From positions 248,001 to 312,000 of the forward strand of contig NZ_BAAAZE010000001.1 of assembly GCF_039536745.1 (NCBI RefSeq): a stretch of DNA of 64,000 nucleotides. Reading direction: 5' to 3'. Positions within the stretch are counted from its first letter, which is position 1. Every line of letters begins with the position of its first letter. The DNA comes from Actimicrobium antarcticum. Lineage in GTDB: Bacteria > Pseudomonadota > Gammaproteobacteria > Burkholderiales > Burkholderiaceae_D. A program made the position numbers and the translations under genes. Shown piece after piece: positions 36,844-45,524 of the stretch. The notes under the pieces are model-generated. The model saw only the letters and a list, made by a program, of their open reading frames with translations, did not search any database and was not told the origin of the DNA.

Positions 36844-38498
36844 GCTGCATCCTTCAGTTGTCCCGCCTGTTTGTGCGCCAGTGCCGCCTTGACGAACGAA
36901 ATGAATAGCGGATGGCCGTCGCGCGGTGTGGATTTGAATTCAGGGTGATATTGCACGCCGACGTACCACGGATGGGCGTTGTCGCCGGTACGTGGCAATT
37001 CCATGATCTCGCACAGATTTTCGGTCGGTGTGCGGGCTGATACGACCAGCCCGGCTTCTTCGACGCGGTGCAGATAATGGTTGTTGGCTTCGTAACGATG
37101 ACGGTGACGCTCGGTCACGACGCTGCCATATATTTCGGCGGCCAGCGTCCCCGGTTTGACGGCGCAGGTTTGTGCGCCCAGGCGCATGGTGCCGCCGAGG
37201 TCGGAGTTACTGTCGCGCTTCTCGACCTTGCCGTCGTGGTTTTGCCATTCATTGATCAGGGCCACGACCGGCTGGTCGGTGTCGCTATCGAACTCGGTCG
37301 AATTGGCATTCAGCAAACCGGCCTTGTTGCGCGCATATTCGATCAGGGCGACCTGCATGCCCAGACAAATGCCGAGGTAGGGAATCTTGTGTTCGCGGGC
37401 AAAACGGGCGGAGGCAATCTTGCCTTCGACACCGCGCTTGCCGAAACCGCCTGGCACCAGGATCGCATCGTATTTTGCCAGGTTGGCGGTACCGCCGACT
37501 TCGATGTCTTCGGAATCGAGATACTCGATGTTGACCTTGCACTCGGTATGGATGCCAGCGTGGCGCAGTGCTTCGGTCAGTGATTTGTAGGACTCGGTCA
37601 GGTCGACATACTTGCCGACCATGCCGATGGTGATCTCGAATTTCGGGTTTTCCAGTGCGTAGACCAGCTTGGTCCACATCGACAGATCGGCTGGCTTCGG
37701 CGACAGGCCGAGCTTGTCGCAGACGATCTTGTCGAGCCCCTGGTCGAACAGCATTTGCGGAATCTTGTAGATCGTATCGGCATCCCATACCGAAATCACG
37801 GCGTCTTCCGGGACATTCGAAAACAGTGAAATCTTGGCGCGCTCGTCATCCGGAATGCGGCGGTCGGCGCGGCACAGCAGCGCATCCGGGAAAATTCCGA
37901 TTTCGCGCAATTTTTGCACGCTGTGCTGGGTTGGCTTGGTCTTCAATTCACCGGCAGACACCAGATAGGGCACCAGCGTCAGATGCACGAATGCGGCTGC
38001 ATTGCGACCGGCACGCAGGCTCAGCTGACGCGCTGCTTCCAGGAACGGCAGCGATTCGATATCGCCGACCGTGCCGCCGATTTCGACCAGCGCGACGTCG
38101 TACCCTTCGGCGCCGCGATGGATGTAATCCTGGATTTCATTGGTGATGTGCGGAATGACCTGAACCGTCTTGCCGAGATATTCGCCACGACGTTCCTTGC
38201 GGATGACCGATTCGTAAATCTGGCCGGTCGTGAAGTTGTTCACCTTGCGCATTCTGGCGGTAATAAAGCGCTCGTAGTGGCCGAGATCGAGGTCGGTTTC
38301 GGCGCCGTCATCGGTGACGAACACTTCGCCATGCTGGAACGGGCTCATCGTGCCAGGATCGACATTGATGTACGGATCGAGCTTGAGCATGGTGACTTTG
38401 AGGCCGCGCGATTCGAGGATCGCTGCGAGAGAGGCTGCTGCAATCCCTTTGCCGAGGGATGAGACGACGCCACCAGTTACGAATACAAATTTGGTCAT
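36840..38498 (-). CDS. pyrG: CTP synthase
   Basis: The 552-residue enzyme aminates UTP to CTP. The N-terminal synthase domain starts MTKFVFVTGGVVSSLGKGIAAASLA, the P-loop region of all PyrG proteins. The glutaminase domain has the catalytic Cys in PYLGICLGMQVAL and the His-Glu pair in VQYHPEFKS. Length is normal. It starts the pyrG-kdsA-eno-ftsB run; no gene is found for 1.4 kb upstream, so the promoter must lie in or beside the repeat region. Confidence 0.99.
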   Translation of the reverse strand: MTKFVFVTGGVVSSLGKGIAAASLAAILESRGLKVTMLKLDPYINVDPGTMSPFQHGEVFVTDDGAETDLDLGHYERFITARMRKVNNFTTGQIYESVIRKERRGEYLGKTVQVIPHITNEIQDYIHRGAEGYDVALVEIGGTVGDIESLPFLEAARQLSLRAGRNAAAFVHLTLVPYLVSAGELKTKPTQHSVQKLREIGIFPDALLCRADRRIPDDERAKISLFSNVPEDAVISVWDADTIYKIPQMLFDQGLDKIVCDKLGLSPKPADLSMWTKLVYALENPKFEITIGMVGKYVDLTESYKSLTEALRHAGIHTECKVNIEYLDSEDIEVGGTANLAKYDAILVPGGFGKRGVEGKIASARFAREHKIPYLGICLGMQVALIEYARNKAGLLNANSTEFDSDTDQPVVALINEWQNHDGKVEKRDSNSDLGGTMRLGAQTCAVKPGTLAAEIYGSVVTERHRHRYEANNHYLHRVEEAGLVVSARTPTENLCEIMELPRTGDNAHPWYVGVQYHPEFKSTPRDGHPLFISFVKAALAHKQAGQLKDAA

Positions 38499-38610
38499 TG
38501 CAGATAGTGCCGAATGGCACGTGCGGGAAATCGGAATTATACCGCACGCGGATTGTCTGGCTGCTTATATTGACGGCTAAATTGACCACTTAATTGGCAG
38601 GATTATTGAT

Positions 38611-38627
38611 GTGCATTTTTTGGCGAT
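38611..38627 (+). repeat. 17-bp direct repeat, left border of the composite element
   Basis: GTGCATTTTTTGGCGAT is identical to 39823-39839. Matching bases extend outward on both sides (ATTATTG before, ATTGCC four bases after), giving roughly 30 bp of imperfect duplication. Confidence 0.9.
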
Positions 38628-38666
38628 AGGGATTGCCGGACAAGCCAATCACATCGCCGCCGTTTC

Positions 38667-38973
38667 GTAGGCTGGGCTGCAAAGCCCAACATGCGTCAGG
38701 TTCCTTTGCGGGTCGCCACGACGCGCAGTCTGCGGTAGCTAAAACGGGTTACGCTCCGTTGATGCAAGCCGGGGGCGGCCCGGCAGCCGGTCACTTCTTT
38801 TTGCTTCGCCAAATAAAGTCGTAGGTTGGGCTGCGAAGCCCAACATGCGTCAGGTTGCTTTGCGGGTCGCGACGACGCGCGGTCTGCGGTAGCTAAAACG
38901 GGTTGCGCTCCGTGGAGGCAAGCCGGGTGCGGCCCGGCAGCCGCTCACTTTTTTTGCTTCGCCAAATAAAGTA
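38667..38973 (+). repeat. Two direct copies of a dispersed intergenic repeat
   Basis: Copies at 38667-38819 and 38821-38973 are about 90 percent alike, period 154 bp. Each holds a small palindrome at its start (GGGCTGCAAAGCCC or GGGCTGCGAAGCCC), the core GGTAGCTAAAACGGGTT and the end TTGCTTCGCCAAATAAAGT. Confidence 0.9.
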
Positions 38974-39014
38974 AGCAAAAAAAGGCGACCGCTAGACCGC
39001 TGCCCTGCGGGTTC

Positions 39015-39106
39015 CCAAATACCGCGCCCGGTCAGGGGGAGGGCCGCAAACTCGCTACGCTCAGACAATGCGGCCCTCTTATCCCCTGCCCAGTCACGGT
39101 ATTTGG
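39015..39106 (+). repeat. Long imperfect hairpin, left arm of the composite element
   Basis: CCAAATACCG (39015-39024) pairs with 39097-39106, and GGGCCGCA (39041-39048) pairs with TGCGGCCC (39069-39076). A partly paired middle contains CAGGGG/CCCCTG. The 20-nt loop 39049-39068 is nearly the reverse complement of the loop of the other hairpin. Confidence 0.85.
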
Positions 39107-39217
39107 CAGCGGCCTTTTATGCGGAATTCAAGGTCAAGACCAAGCCCAGCCTTGGTATTTGAATGATGGCCAGGCTCGCTTTGCACGAGAACGATGGCTT
39201 GTAAAAGCCTTGTAGGT

Positions 39218-39308
39218 TTTGGTTTTGATGTTGGTTTTGACGTTGGTTTTGACGTTGGTTTTGACGTTGGTTTTGAAGTTGGTTTCGATGTTGGTTTGGA
39301 AGTCGATG
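39218..39308 (+). repeat. 12-bp tandem repeat (unit GTTGGTTTTGAC)
   Basis: About seven units, most differing by one or two bases, lie between the two hairpins. A plus-strand frame through them (39194-39403) would read GFDVGFDVGFDV, the minus strand KTNVKTNVKTN. No start context supports translation. Confidence 0.85.
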
Positions 39309-39414
39309 TCGATCACGACGAGGAAGTTTTCTCGCGCAAAGCGAACACGGCCATCAATCAATCTCCAAGGCTGGGCTTGGTTTTGACGTTGAATTCCGCA
39401 TAAAAAGATCGTTG

Positions 39415-39506
39415 CCAAAAACCGGGTACGGCAAGAGGATCAGAAGCCCGCACTGTCTGAGCGTAGCGAGTTTGCGGGCTTCCCTCTTGCCGTACCCGGT
39501 TTTTGG
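39415..39506 (+). repeat. Long near-perfect hairpin, right arm of the composite element
   Basis: The first 24 bases (39415-39438) pair perfectly with 39483-39506. After a 4-nt bulge, GAAGCCCGCA (39443-39452) pairs perfectly with 39473-39482, leaving a 20-nt loop. This makes 34 base pairs in total. Confidence 0.92.
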
Positions 39507-39529
39507 GTACCCGCAGGGCAACGGTCTTG

Positions 39530-39785
39530 CGGTCGCCTTTTTCTTGGTTACTGCTTTTTGGCGAAGCAAAAAGAAGTGACCGGCTGCCGGGCCGCCCCCG
39601 GCTTGCACCAACGGAGCGCAACCCGTTTTAGCTACCGACGACCGCACGCCGTGGCGACCTACAAGGCAGCTTGACGTAGGGCTTCGCAGCCCACGACTAC
39701 GACTAACAACTTCCGCTACCGAAGACCGTACAAGAACCGCACAGGAAGCTTGACGCATGTTGGGCTTGGCAGCCCAACCTACAAA
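39530..39785 (-). repeat. Inverted partial copy of the dispersed repeat
   Basis: The stretch from GGCGAAGCAAAAAGAAGTGA (39560) through CGTTTTAGCTACCG is the reverse complement of the right part of the two direct copies. The end near 39751-39782 is the reverse complement of their left end (TGGGCTT..AGCCCAAC). The middle is rearranged. Confidence 0.85.
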
Positions 39786-39822
39786 TTACCTGATTGAACA
39801 CTTTGTTATCGGAATTATTGCG

Positions 39823-39839
39823 GTGCATTTTTTGGCGAT
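39823..39839 (+). repeat. 17-bp direct repeat, right border of the composite element
   Basis: This is the perfect second copy of the sequence at 38611-38627, 21 bp beyond the lpxR-like stop codon. Confidence 0.9.
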
Positions 39840-39860
39840 GCAAATTGCCACGCCGGACGA

Positions 39861-40790
39861 TCACAGGGCATAGCCAAACACCAGCCGCACGATATTCTGT
39901 GTGCCCACCTCGTTGGGCAAATCCCGGATTTCATTGCCGCGCCTCAGAACCGCCGCACTCAGACTGAATGGCGCACGCTGCCAGACCATACCGGCTTCGG
40001 CTTCGGCCACCAGGTGTTTCGGCTCGACCGTGTGCGGGTTGCCGGTTGAAAAATAGCCTCCCTGCAGCGTGGCGTTGTATGCCACAGCACGTGCCTCTGC
40101 ACGTATGAAAATGTGCAATGTGGGTTGATCCGGCAGCGCATTCAATTGACCCGCACGTAGCAGCAAGCTGCCACTGGCGTCAGCAAAGATATTACCGAAG
40201 CGCCCCTGCACGGATGGCGTCAGATCCATCGCACTGCCAAACTGCCAGCGCACCGGCGCCAGTTCACCGTACAGCACCGCGCCGAATTCGTTGCGGAGCT
40301 GCTTGCTCCAGCCTTGCGGCTCGGGTTGCCTGATCAATCGATGCAAACGGGTCTGGAACCACTCGCCACCGGCACAGGGACCGAGGCAACCCAGATCGAG
40401 GCCAAGCTTCCAGCGCGACCCATCGATGCGCGCTTGCTGTCGATAGACCCCGCCGAACAGCCATGCGCCATACGGATGATCGGGCGGACCGACCTGGACG
40501 GGTGGCAACTTGATGTCGGACGCCGTGTACAGGTCCTGACCAATGTTCCAGCCGACGCTGTCGAGGACGTCGTCGCGACGCAGGTCCATGCGCTGGCCAA
40601 AGTGGACGCCGCTGGTATAGAAGCCATCTTTTCGATTGAGCAGGAGGCTGTCGTTATCGATTTCCAGAATCAGGTTCGCCCTACCCTCGGCGCGAATTTT
40701 CTGCAGATCGGACCAGTCCATCGCCGCGACCGGCATGCTGGCGGCCAGACTCAGGGTGAGTAACGCCAGCAGCGACACCATCTTCTTCAT
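39861..40790 (-). CDS. LpxR-like outer membrane lipid A deacylase family protein (DUF2219)
   Basis: The 309-residue protein has a signal peptide (KKMVSLLALLTLSLAASMPVAA) and then a beta-barrel sequence rich in alternating strands, ending in aromatic-hydrophobic RLVFGYAL as expected for an outer membrane barrel. The N-terminal LEIDNDSLLLNRKDGFYTSGVHFG matches LpxR, whose active site uses an Asn-Asp pair near the N-terminus and a Thr/Ser after YYT; here NDS and FYTSG. LpxR removes the 3'-linked acyl chains of lipid A. Without alignment I cannot confirm every catalytic residue. I chose the ATG at 40790 with AGGAG upstream. It overlaps the preceding hydrolase gene by four bases and is the last gene of the lolC-to-lpxR run. 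Confidence 0.82.
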   Translation of the reverse strand: MKKMVSLLALLTLSLAASMPVAAMDWSDLQKIRAEGRANLILEIDNDSLLLNRKDGFYTSGVHFGQRMDLRRDDVLDSVGWNIGQDLYTASDIKLPPVQVGPPDHPYGAWLFGGVYRQQARIDGSRWKLGLDLGCLGPCAGGEWFQTRLHRLIRQPEPQGWSKQLRNEFGAVLYGELAPVRWQFGSAMDLTPSVQGRFGNIFADASGSLLLRAGQLNALPDQPTLHIFIRAEARAVAYNATLQGGYFSTGNPHTVEPKHLVAEAEAGMVWQRAPFSLSAAVLRRGNEIRDLPNEVGTQNIVRLVFGYAL

Positions 40791-41599
40791 TTCGGCTCCT
40801 GCAATAATCGTTGAATCATTGTGTGGGTTGCATTGGCAGCAGCAACAGGCGATTCCATCGGGAACAAATGGCCACCGGGAATTTGCGAAAAATATGGACC
40901 GACCAGGCGCCGGGTGGCGTCGAGTCCGGCCTGTCGGCATTCGACCGAATCCAGACCACCGACAAAACCGATCGGCACCGGAAACTTACCGCGCGCCAGT
41001 TTGCCCATATCGTGCGGCAGTCCGCGATAGACCGCGGTTTCGATCTCGCGCCGGAAGCGCAGCGTGACACCCTCGGCATGCGGTTGCAAACCGTGCTCGA
41101 CGTAATCGCGCAACACCTCTTCGGGCCAGATCGCGAACAGGCTTTTGGCGGCGTAATGGGCATAGGCCGACTCGTTATCGGGCCAGAGTTTGCGACGCCG
41201 CTCGGAAAACTGCGCCGGTGAAAATTTCATGTCGAGCCCGGTCAGCTTGCCCAGTCGCAGTGCCATCGCGCGCCAGCCAGCCACCACTGGCGAATCCAGC
41301 AACACCACGCAGCGCACCAGATCGGGCCGTGCCTTGGCGGCCATCAGACTCAGCATGCCACCCAGCGAATGTCCGACCAGGATCACTGGCCGGTCGTAGC
41401 GCTTCAGCAGTTCATCCTGCAGTTCGCGCCGCAATGCATCCCAGCCGTCCTGGACCGGATACTCGGGATTGTGGGCATGCATCGAGAGCGCATGAACGTC
41501 GTAGTGCGGTGCCAGGCCACGGAAAAATGCGCGATAGGTATCCGCAGGAAAGCTGTTGCCATGGGCAAAATGAAGAATGGGTTTTGTCATCGTAGTCAT
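40787..41599 (-). CDS. Alpha/beta hydrolase
   Basis: The 270-residue protein starts MTKPILHFAHGNSFPADTY after an optional three-residue extension, and has the nucleophile elbow VILVGHSLGGMLSL (Ser) and a C-terminal His in IPGGHLFPMES. HGNSFPA-type proteins form a distinct group of esterase-like hydrolases in proteobacteria with unknown substrates. Start codons at 41599 and 41590 are both possible. It lies 3 bp behind comEC and overlaps the lpxR-like gene (ATGA), so the two are translationally coupled; a joint role in lipid or ester turnover is only a guess. Confidence 0.88.
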   Translation of the reverse strand: MTTMTKPILHFAHGNSFPADTYRAFFRGLAPHYDVHALSMHAHNPEYPVQDGWDALRRELQDELLKRYDRPVILVGHSLGGMLSLMAAKARPDLVRCVVLLDSPVVAGWRAMALRLGKLTGLDMKFSPAQFSERRRKLWPDNESAYAHYAAKSLFAIWPEEVLRDYVEHGLQPHAEGVTLRFRREIETAVYRGLPHDMGKLARGKFPVPIGFVGGLDSVECRQAGLDATRRLVGPYFSQIPGGHLFPMESPVAAANATHTMIQRLLQEPK

Positions 41600-41602
41600 T
41601 TG

Positions 41603-44020
41603 CTAGCGACCATACCAATAGCGCGCATGGTCCTGTCGATATGTGCTCCAGGTCAATTGATCGCCAAATTGTAATGTGATTGCGCCGGCAACATCGGTGC
41701 GTATGCGTTCGATGCCCTGTTGGCCATAACGAGCAAAGACTTCCGGCTTCGGATGCCGGTAGCGATTCCGGTAGCCAACCTGGAACAATGCCAGCGATGG
41801 CGCGACCGCATCCAGGAAGCCCGGTGTGGACGAGGTGCCGCTGCCGTGGTGGGGCGCCAGCAATACCGTGCTGCGCAATTGTGCCGGAATGCTGTTGACC
41901 AGTTCGATCTCGGACGTGGCCTCGATATCGCCGGGCAGCAGGATCGATTGCGCGCCCACCGAAATCCTGAGCGTGCAACTGCGCGCGTTCGGCTTCCACT
42001 TGTCGCTGGTGTAGCTGACGGCGGTGGGATGGAGCATGGCAAATTCGACGCCATCCCAGTTCCAGCGCTGGCCGGCAATGCAGCGGCGATGTACTTTGGC
42101 GGCCTGCACGATACGGTTTTCCAGCGGCAGCGAGGTGGTGACCCAGTCGACCGGCAATGCGTCGAACAGCGACAATGCGCCGCCGGAATGATCGGCGTCG
42201 CTGTGGGAGATCACCACCGCATCGAGCCTGGGAATGCCACGGGCTTTCAGATACGGAATCAGGACGCGATTGGCGCCATCCGACTCGGGCGAATAGGCGG
42301 GTCCGGTGTCATACAGCAGCCGGTGTCCGGCGGTTTCGATCAGCAATGCCATGCCCTGCCCGACATCAAACGCCGTCACCTGGAACTGACCAGTCGCCGG
42401 ATGCAGTGGCGCATTCACCAGCAACGGCAGCCAACCCGCAAAACCGGCCCAGCGCGCCGGCCAGCCGTGTGGTGCCAGCAGCCACAGGGTACCGATAGCG
42501 GCCGCCATGAACATCCAGAAAGACGGTATCGGCGCCGACCAGACCGCCCCGGAAAACGTCCCCATCCAGCCCAGCCACTGAGCCAGCACATCGATGCAGA
42601 AGTGTCCCAGTCCCAGCAGCCAGCCGGAGATCGGCGCAGGAGCGATACTGCCCAGCAGCGCCAATGGCGTGACGATGAAGCTGACCAGCGGAATTGCCAC
42701 CGCATTGGCAATCGGACTGATCAGCGACACCTGCCCGAATAACAGCATCGTCAGTGGCACCAGACCGATGGTGACGACGTACTGGGTATGCCCGGCTTGC
42801 CGCGCTGCCGCCAGCAAACGTCGCCGGCGTGTGACTTCGGGTGCCGCTTGCATGCGTCCGACCGTGGCGTACAGTATCGTCACCACGGCACCGAACGACA
42901 GCCAGAAACCTGGCGCCATCACGGCCCACGGATCGAGCAACAGCACCACGCCCAAGGCCGTGCACAGGACATAAGAAATACTGGTCAGGCGTCCGCACCA
43001 GAGCGCCACGGCCACCACCGCCAGCATGTACAGCGTACGTTGCGCCGGCACACCAAAGCCTGCCAGCAGCACATATAGCAGCGCGACACCGGCACCGACG
43101 AGTGCCGCAAATTTCTGCGCGGGCAAGATCAGTGGCAGCTCGGCCCGCGTAAAAAAGGAACGCCGCCACAATGCCTTGCCGAGCAGTGCAAACAGCCCCG
43201 CCACCATTGTGATGTGCAAGCCGGAAATCGAAATCAGATGACCAATGCCGGTGCGCGTAAAAATAGTCCAGTCTGATTGCGCGATGCCGCGCTGATCGCC
43301 CACCACCAGCGCCACCAGAACACCGGCATAGCGCTGACCCGGCAGCGCAGCGAGGATACGATCCCGCAACCACGCGCGGCTGCGTTCGACCAGATTGCCG
43401 GGCGTGACGACGAAGGCGTCCAGGCGCAGGTTTTTCGGCATGTTGGCTGAATCCGGCCTGACATAGCCCGTGGCGCGCAAATTTTGTTCGAGCAACCAGA
43501 CTTCATAATCGAAACCGTACGGGTTGGCATTCCCATGCGGACGTGCCAGCCGCACCGTCAGTTGCCAGCGCTCTCCGGGCTGCACATCGCCGATCGGAGT
43601 GGATTGCTGGCCGAAGAAGCCGGATGTCCAGGACAGTGCCAGGCGGGGTGGCAACTCTGGCGTAACACCGTCCCGCGGCACGACCCGCTCAACCGCAAAA
43701 TGAAAGCGCACGCCCTGCTCGATACTGTTCGGCAAGCTGTCGATGGTACCGACGACGGTGACATCCTGCCCCTCCAGCGCGGAGGGCAATTCATGTTGCA
43801 AATACCACTGCGCAAACAGCGTGGCCCATGCAAAACCCAATGCCACCGCGCAGCCTGTCAACAGGGGAACCCGCACACCCGGACGCGGAAGCCGCGAAAC
43901 AACGGCCATCATCAATAGTGCGATCACCAAAATCCCGAACGCCCAACCCATCGACAGCAAATTCGCCTGCCATTGCAACAGGGCGACTCCCGCAGAAAAT
44001 CCCAGTAATGCGCCGCGCAT
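41603..44020 (-). CDS. comEC: DNA internalization competence protein ComEC/Rec2
   Basis: The 805-residue protein has N-terminal membrane segments (ALLGFSAGVALLQWQ; WAFGILVIALLMMAVV), an extracellular OB-like DUF4131 region, the competence membrane domain (HLISISGLHITMVAGLFALLG), and a C-terminal metallo-beta-lactamase-like domain with VVISHSDADHSGGALSLFD and LLAPHHGSGTSSTPG. ComEC forms the inner-membrane channel for single-stranded DNA in natural transformation; the C-terminal domain is thought to degrade the other strand. The gene is intact. It sits 6 bp from tatD. Confidence 0.96.
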   Translation of the reverse strand: MRGALLGFSAGVALLQWQANLLSMGWAFGILVIALLMMAVVSRLPRPGVRVPLLTGCAVALGFAWATLFAQWYLQHELPSALEGQDVTVVGTIDSLPNSIEQGVRFHFAVERVVPRDGVTPELPPRLALSWTSGFFGQQSTPIGDVQPGERWQLTVRLARPHGNANPYGFDYEVWLLEQNLRATGYVRPDSANMPKNLRLDAFVVTPGNLVERSRAWLRDRILAALPGQRYAGVLVALVVGDQRGIAQSDWTIFTRTGIGHLISISGLHITMVAGLFALLGKALWRRSFFTRAELPLILPAQKFAALVGAGVALLYVLLAGFGVPAQRTLYMLAVVAVALWCGRLTSISYVLCTALGVVLLLDPWAVMAPGFWLSFGAVVTILYATVGRMQAAPEVTRRRRLLAAARQAGHTQYVVTIGLVPLTMLLFGQVSLISPIANAVAIPLVSFIVTPLALLGSIAPAPISGWLLGLGHFCIDVLAQWLGWMGTFSGAVWSAPIPSFWMFMAAAIGTLWLLAPHGWPARWAGFAGWLPLLVNAPLHPATGQFQVTAFDVGQGMALLIETAGHRLLYDTGPAYSPESDGANRVLIPYLKARGIPRLDAVVISHSDADHSGGALSLFDALPVDWVTTSLPLENRIVQAAKVHRRCIAGQRWNWDGVEFAMLHPTAVSYTSDKWKPNARSCTLRISVGAQSILLPGDIEATSEIELVNSIPAQLRSTVLLAPHHGSGTSSTPGFLDAVAPSLALFQVGYRNRYRHPKPEVFARYGQQGIERIRTDVAGAITLQFGDQLTWSTYRQDHARYWYGR

Positions 44021-44026
44021 GCGAAC

Positions 44027-44824
44027 TCAGGAAAGCAGGCTCAGGCGCGGCAACGCCACCAGCGCGCTGGCCGTGGTTGCAGCAAGTACTTCCTCGACCG
44101 GGATACCACGTAATTCTGCGAGCACAGCACCGATACGCGGAACTTCAGCGGGAGAATTGCGCGCAGGATGCCGCCAGCTCGGCGACAGATCGGGCGCATC
44201 GGTTTCCAGTACCAGCGCGGCTAGCGGCAGCTCGGTAGCGAGTCGCCGAATCTGCAAGGCGCGGGTGAACGTCATTGCGCCGCCCAGTCCCAGTTTGAAT
44301 CCCAGTCCGATGAACATCTGCGCTTGCTGAAAACTGCCATTGAACGCATGCGCGCAACCGCCGCGCACGACGATGCGGCGCAAGTGCTTGAGCAAGGTAT
44401 CTTGCGAACGCCGCACATGCAGCAGCACCGGCAGATCGAAGTCGCGCGCAATTTTCAGTTGTTCGACATAGAAAAATTCCTGCTTCTCGCGCAGCAGTGG
44501 CGCGGTCAGTGCAGGAATAAAGAAATCGAGGCCGATCTCGCCGATTGCCACGAAACGCTGGTCCAGCAAGGCTGCCGGAATGGCCTCACGCAAGGTCCGG
44601 AGATCGGCCTCGTCAGCTTGCGGGACGTACATCGGATGGATACCGAGTGCGTACACGCCATTGGCATTGGCCGCCGCCAGTGCAGCGACCGTCGCAAAAT
44701 TTGCCCGCTCGACGGCTGGAATCACGATGCGCCCTACCCCCTGCCGCAACGCCTCGGCCGCCACGGCGTCATGCTCACCGGCGAATTCGGCCGCATCCAG
44801 ATGGCAGTGGGTGTCGATCCACAT
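44027..44824 (-). CDS. tatD: TatD family metal-dependent deoxyribonuclease
   Basis: The 265-residue protein starts MWIDTHCHLDAAEFAG, the TatD metal site, and has AIGEIGLDFF, LHVRRSQDTLLKHL, CAHAFNGSFQQAQMFIGLG and ALVLETDAPDLSPSW, all TatD landmarks. TatD proteins act as 3'-5' exonucleases in DNA repair or turnover. I chose the ATG at 44824; upstream residues do not match the family. It lies 13 bp behind lolD. Confidence 0.95.
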   Translation of the reverse strand: MWIDTHCHLDAAEFAGEHDAVAAEALRQGVGRIVIPAVERANFATVAALAAANANGVYALGIHPMYVPQADEADLRTLREAIPAALLDQRFVAIGEIGLDFFIPALTAPLLREKQEFFYVEQLKIARDFDLPVLLHVRRSQDTLLKHLRRIVVRGGCAHAFNGSFQQAQMFIGLGFKLGLGGAMTFTRALQIRRLATELPLAALVLETDAPDLSPSWRHPARNSPAEVPRIGAVLAELRGIPVEEVLAATTASALVALPRLSLLS

Positions 44825-44837
44825 GGGCGGCGCTCCG

Positions 44838-45524
44838 CTATTCGGAGTACGGTTCCAGTCCGCGATCGGACAGGCGCAAGATGCGATCGCAGTGACGCGC
44901 CAGCTCGACATCGTGCGTGACGATCACGAACGAGGTACCCAGCGTGCGTGACAGTTCCAGCATCAGGTCAAAAGTTTTATGAGCAGTGCCGCGGTCGAGG
45001 TTGCCGGTCGGCTCGTCGGCCAGTACGCAGGCCGGTTGCGTCACCAATGCACGTGCCAGTGCGACACGCTGGCGCTCGCCACCCGACAGCTCACCCGGCA
45101 CATGCGTGACGCGCTCGGACAAACCAACCCGCGCCAACACCTTGCGGGCTGCATCCTGCGCCGTCGCACGATCGACACGGCGAATCATCAATGGCATGGC
45201 GACGTTGTCGAGCGCCGAAAATTCAGGCAGCAGGTGGTGGAATTGATAGACGAAACCCAGCGCGTTATTGCGCACGTCACCACGTTCCTTTTCACCCATG
45301 CTGGCAAAGTCACGGCCCAGCAGCGTGACACTGCCGGTGCTAGGCGTATCGAGCCCGCCGAGCAAATGCAGCAAGGTCGATTTGCCTGAACCGGACGCAC
45401 CGACAATCGCGACGCGCTCGCCTTTTTGCACATTGAAGTCGATGCCACCCAGCACCTTGACGGAATATTTTCCTTGCGTGAAGGTCTTTCCCAGACCAGA
45501 ACAGGACAACACGGTTTCATTCAT
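44838..45524 (-). CDS. lolD: Lipoprotein-releasing system ATP-binding protein LolD
   Basis: The 228-residue ABC ATPase has Walker A IVGASGSGKSTLLHLLGG, the Q-loop in YQFHHLLPEFSALDNV (the LLPEFSALENV segment is a LolD hallmark), signature LSGGERQRVALARAL and Walker B ACVLADEPTGNLD. It powers extraction of lipoproteins from the inner membrane for LolA. The ATG at 45524 overlaps the end of lolC by 8 bp. Confidence 0.97.
   Translation of the reverse strand: MNETVLSCSGLGKTFTQGKYSVKVLGGIDFNVQKGERVAIVGASGSGKSTLLHLLGGLDTPSTGSVTLLGRDFASMGEKERGDVRNNALGFVYQFHHLLPEFSALDNVAMPLMIRRVDRATAQDAARKVLARVGLSERVTHVPGELSGGERQRVALARALVTQPACVLADEPTGNLDRGTAHKTFDLMLELSRTLGTSFVIVTHDVELARHCDRILRLSDRGLEPYSE

Larger units (their letters stand above)
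38499..39860. other. 1.36-kb gene-free region holding a composite repeat element
   Basis: Between pyrG and the lpxR-like gene there is no credible protein gene. The stretch is almost entirely repeats: a 17-bp direct repeat at the borders (38611-38627 and 39823-39839), two direct copies of a roughly 153-bp unit (38667-38819 and 38821-38973), an inverted partial copy (39530-39785), two long hairpins and a central 12-bp tandem repeat. The short open frames inside it translate repeat DNA in several frames. Similar sequences occur between genes in many betaproteobacteria as far as I remember, but I know no accepted name for them. Confidence 0.85.

Noticed and set aside
38633..38824. Short frame with VKTGYAP..QAGGGPAAGHFFLLRQ-like translation, and a similar one at 39354-39758
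   Set aside because: Both are translations of the dispersed repeat; the shared peptide arises because the repeat DNA is shared.
39194..39403. 69-codon frame through the 12-bp tandem repeat (GFDVGFDV)
   Set aside because: Any 12-bp repeat without a stop is open in frame; no start context or neighbour suggests translation.
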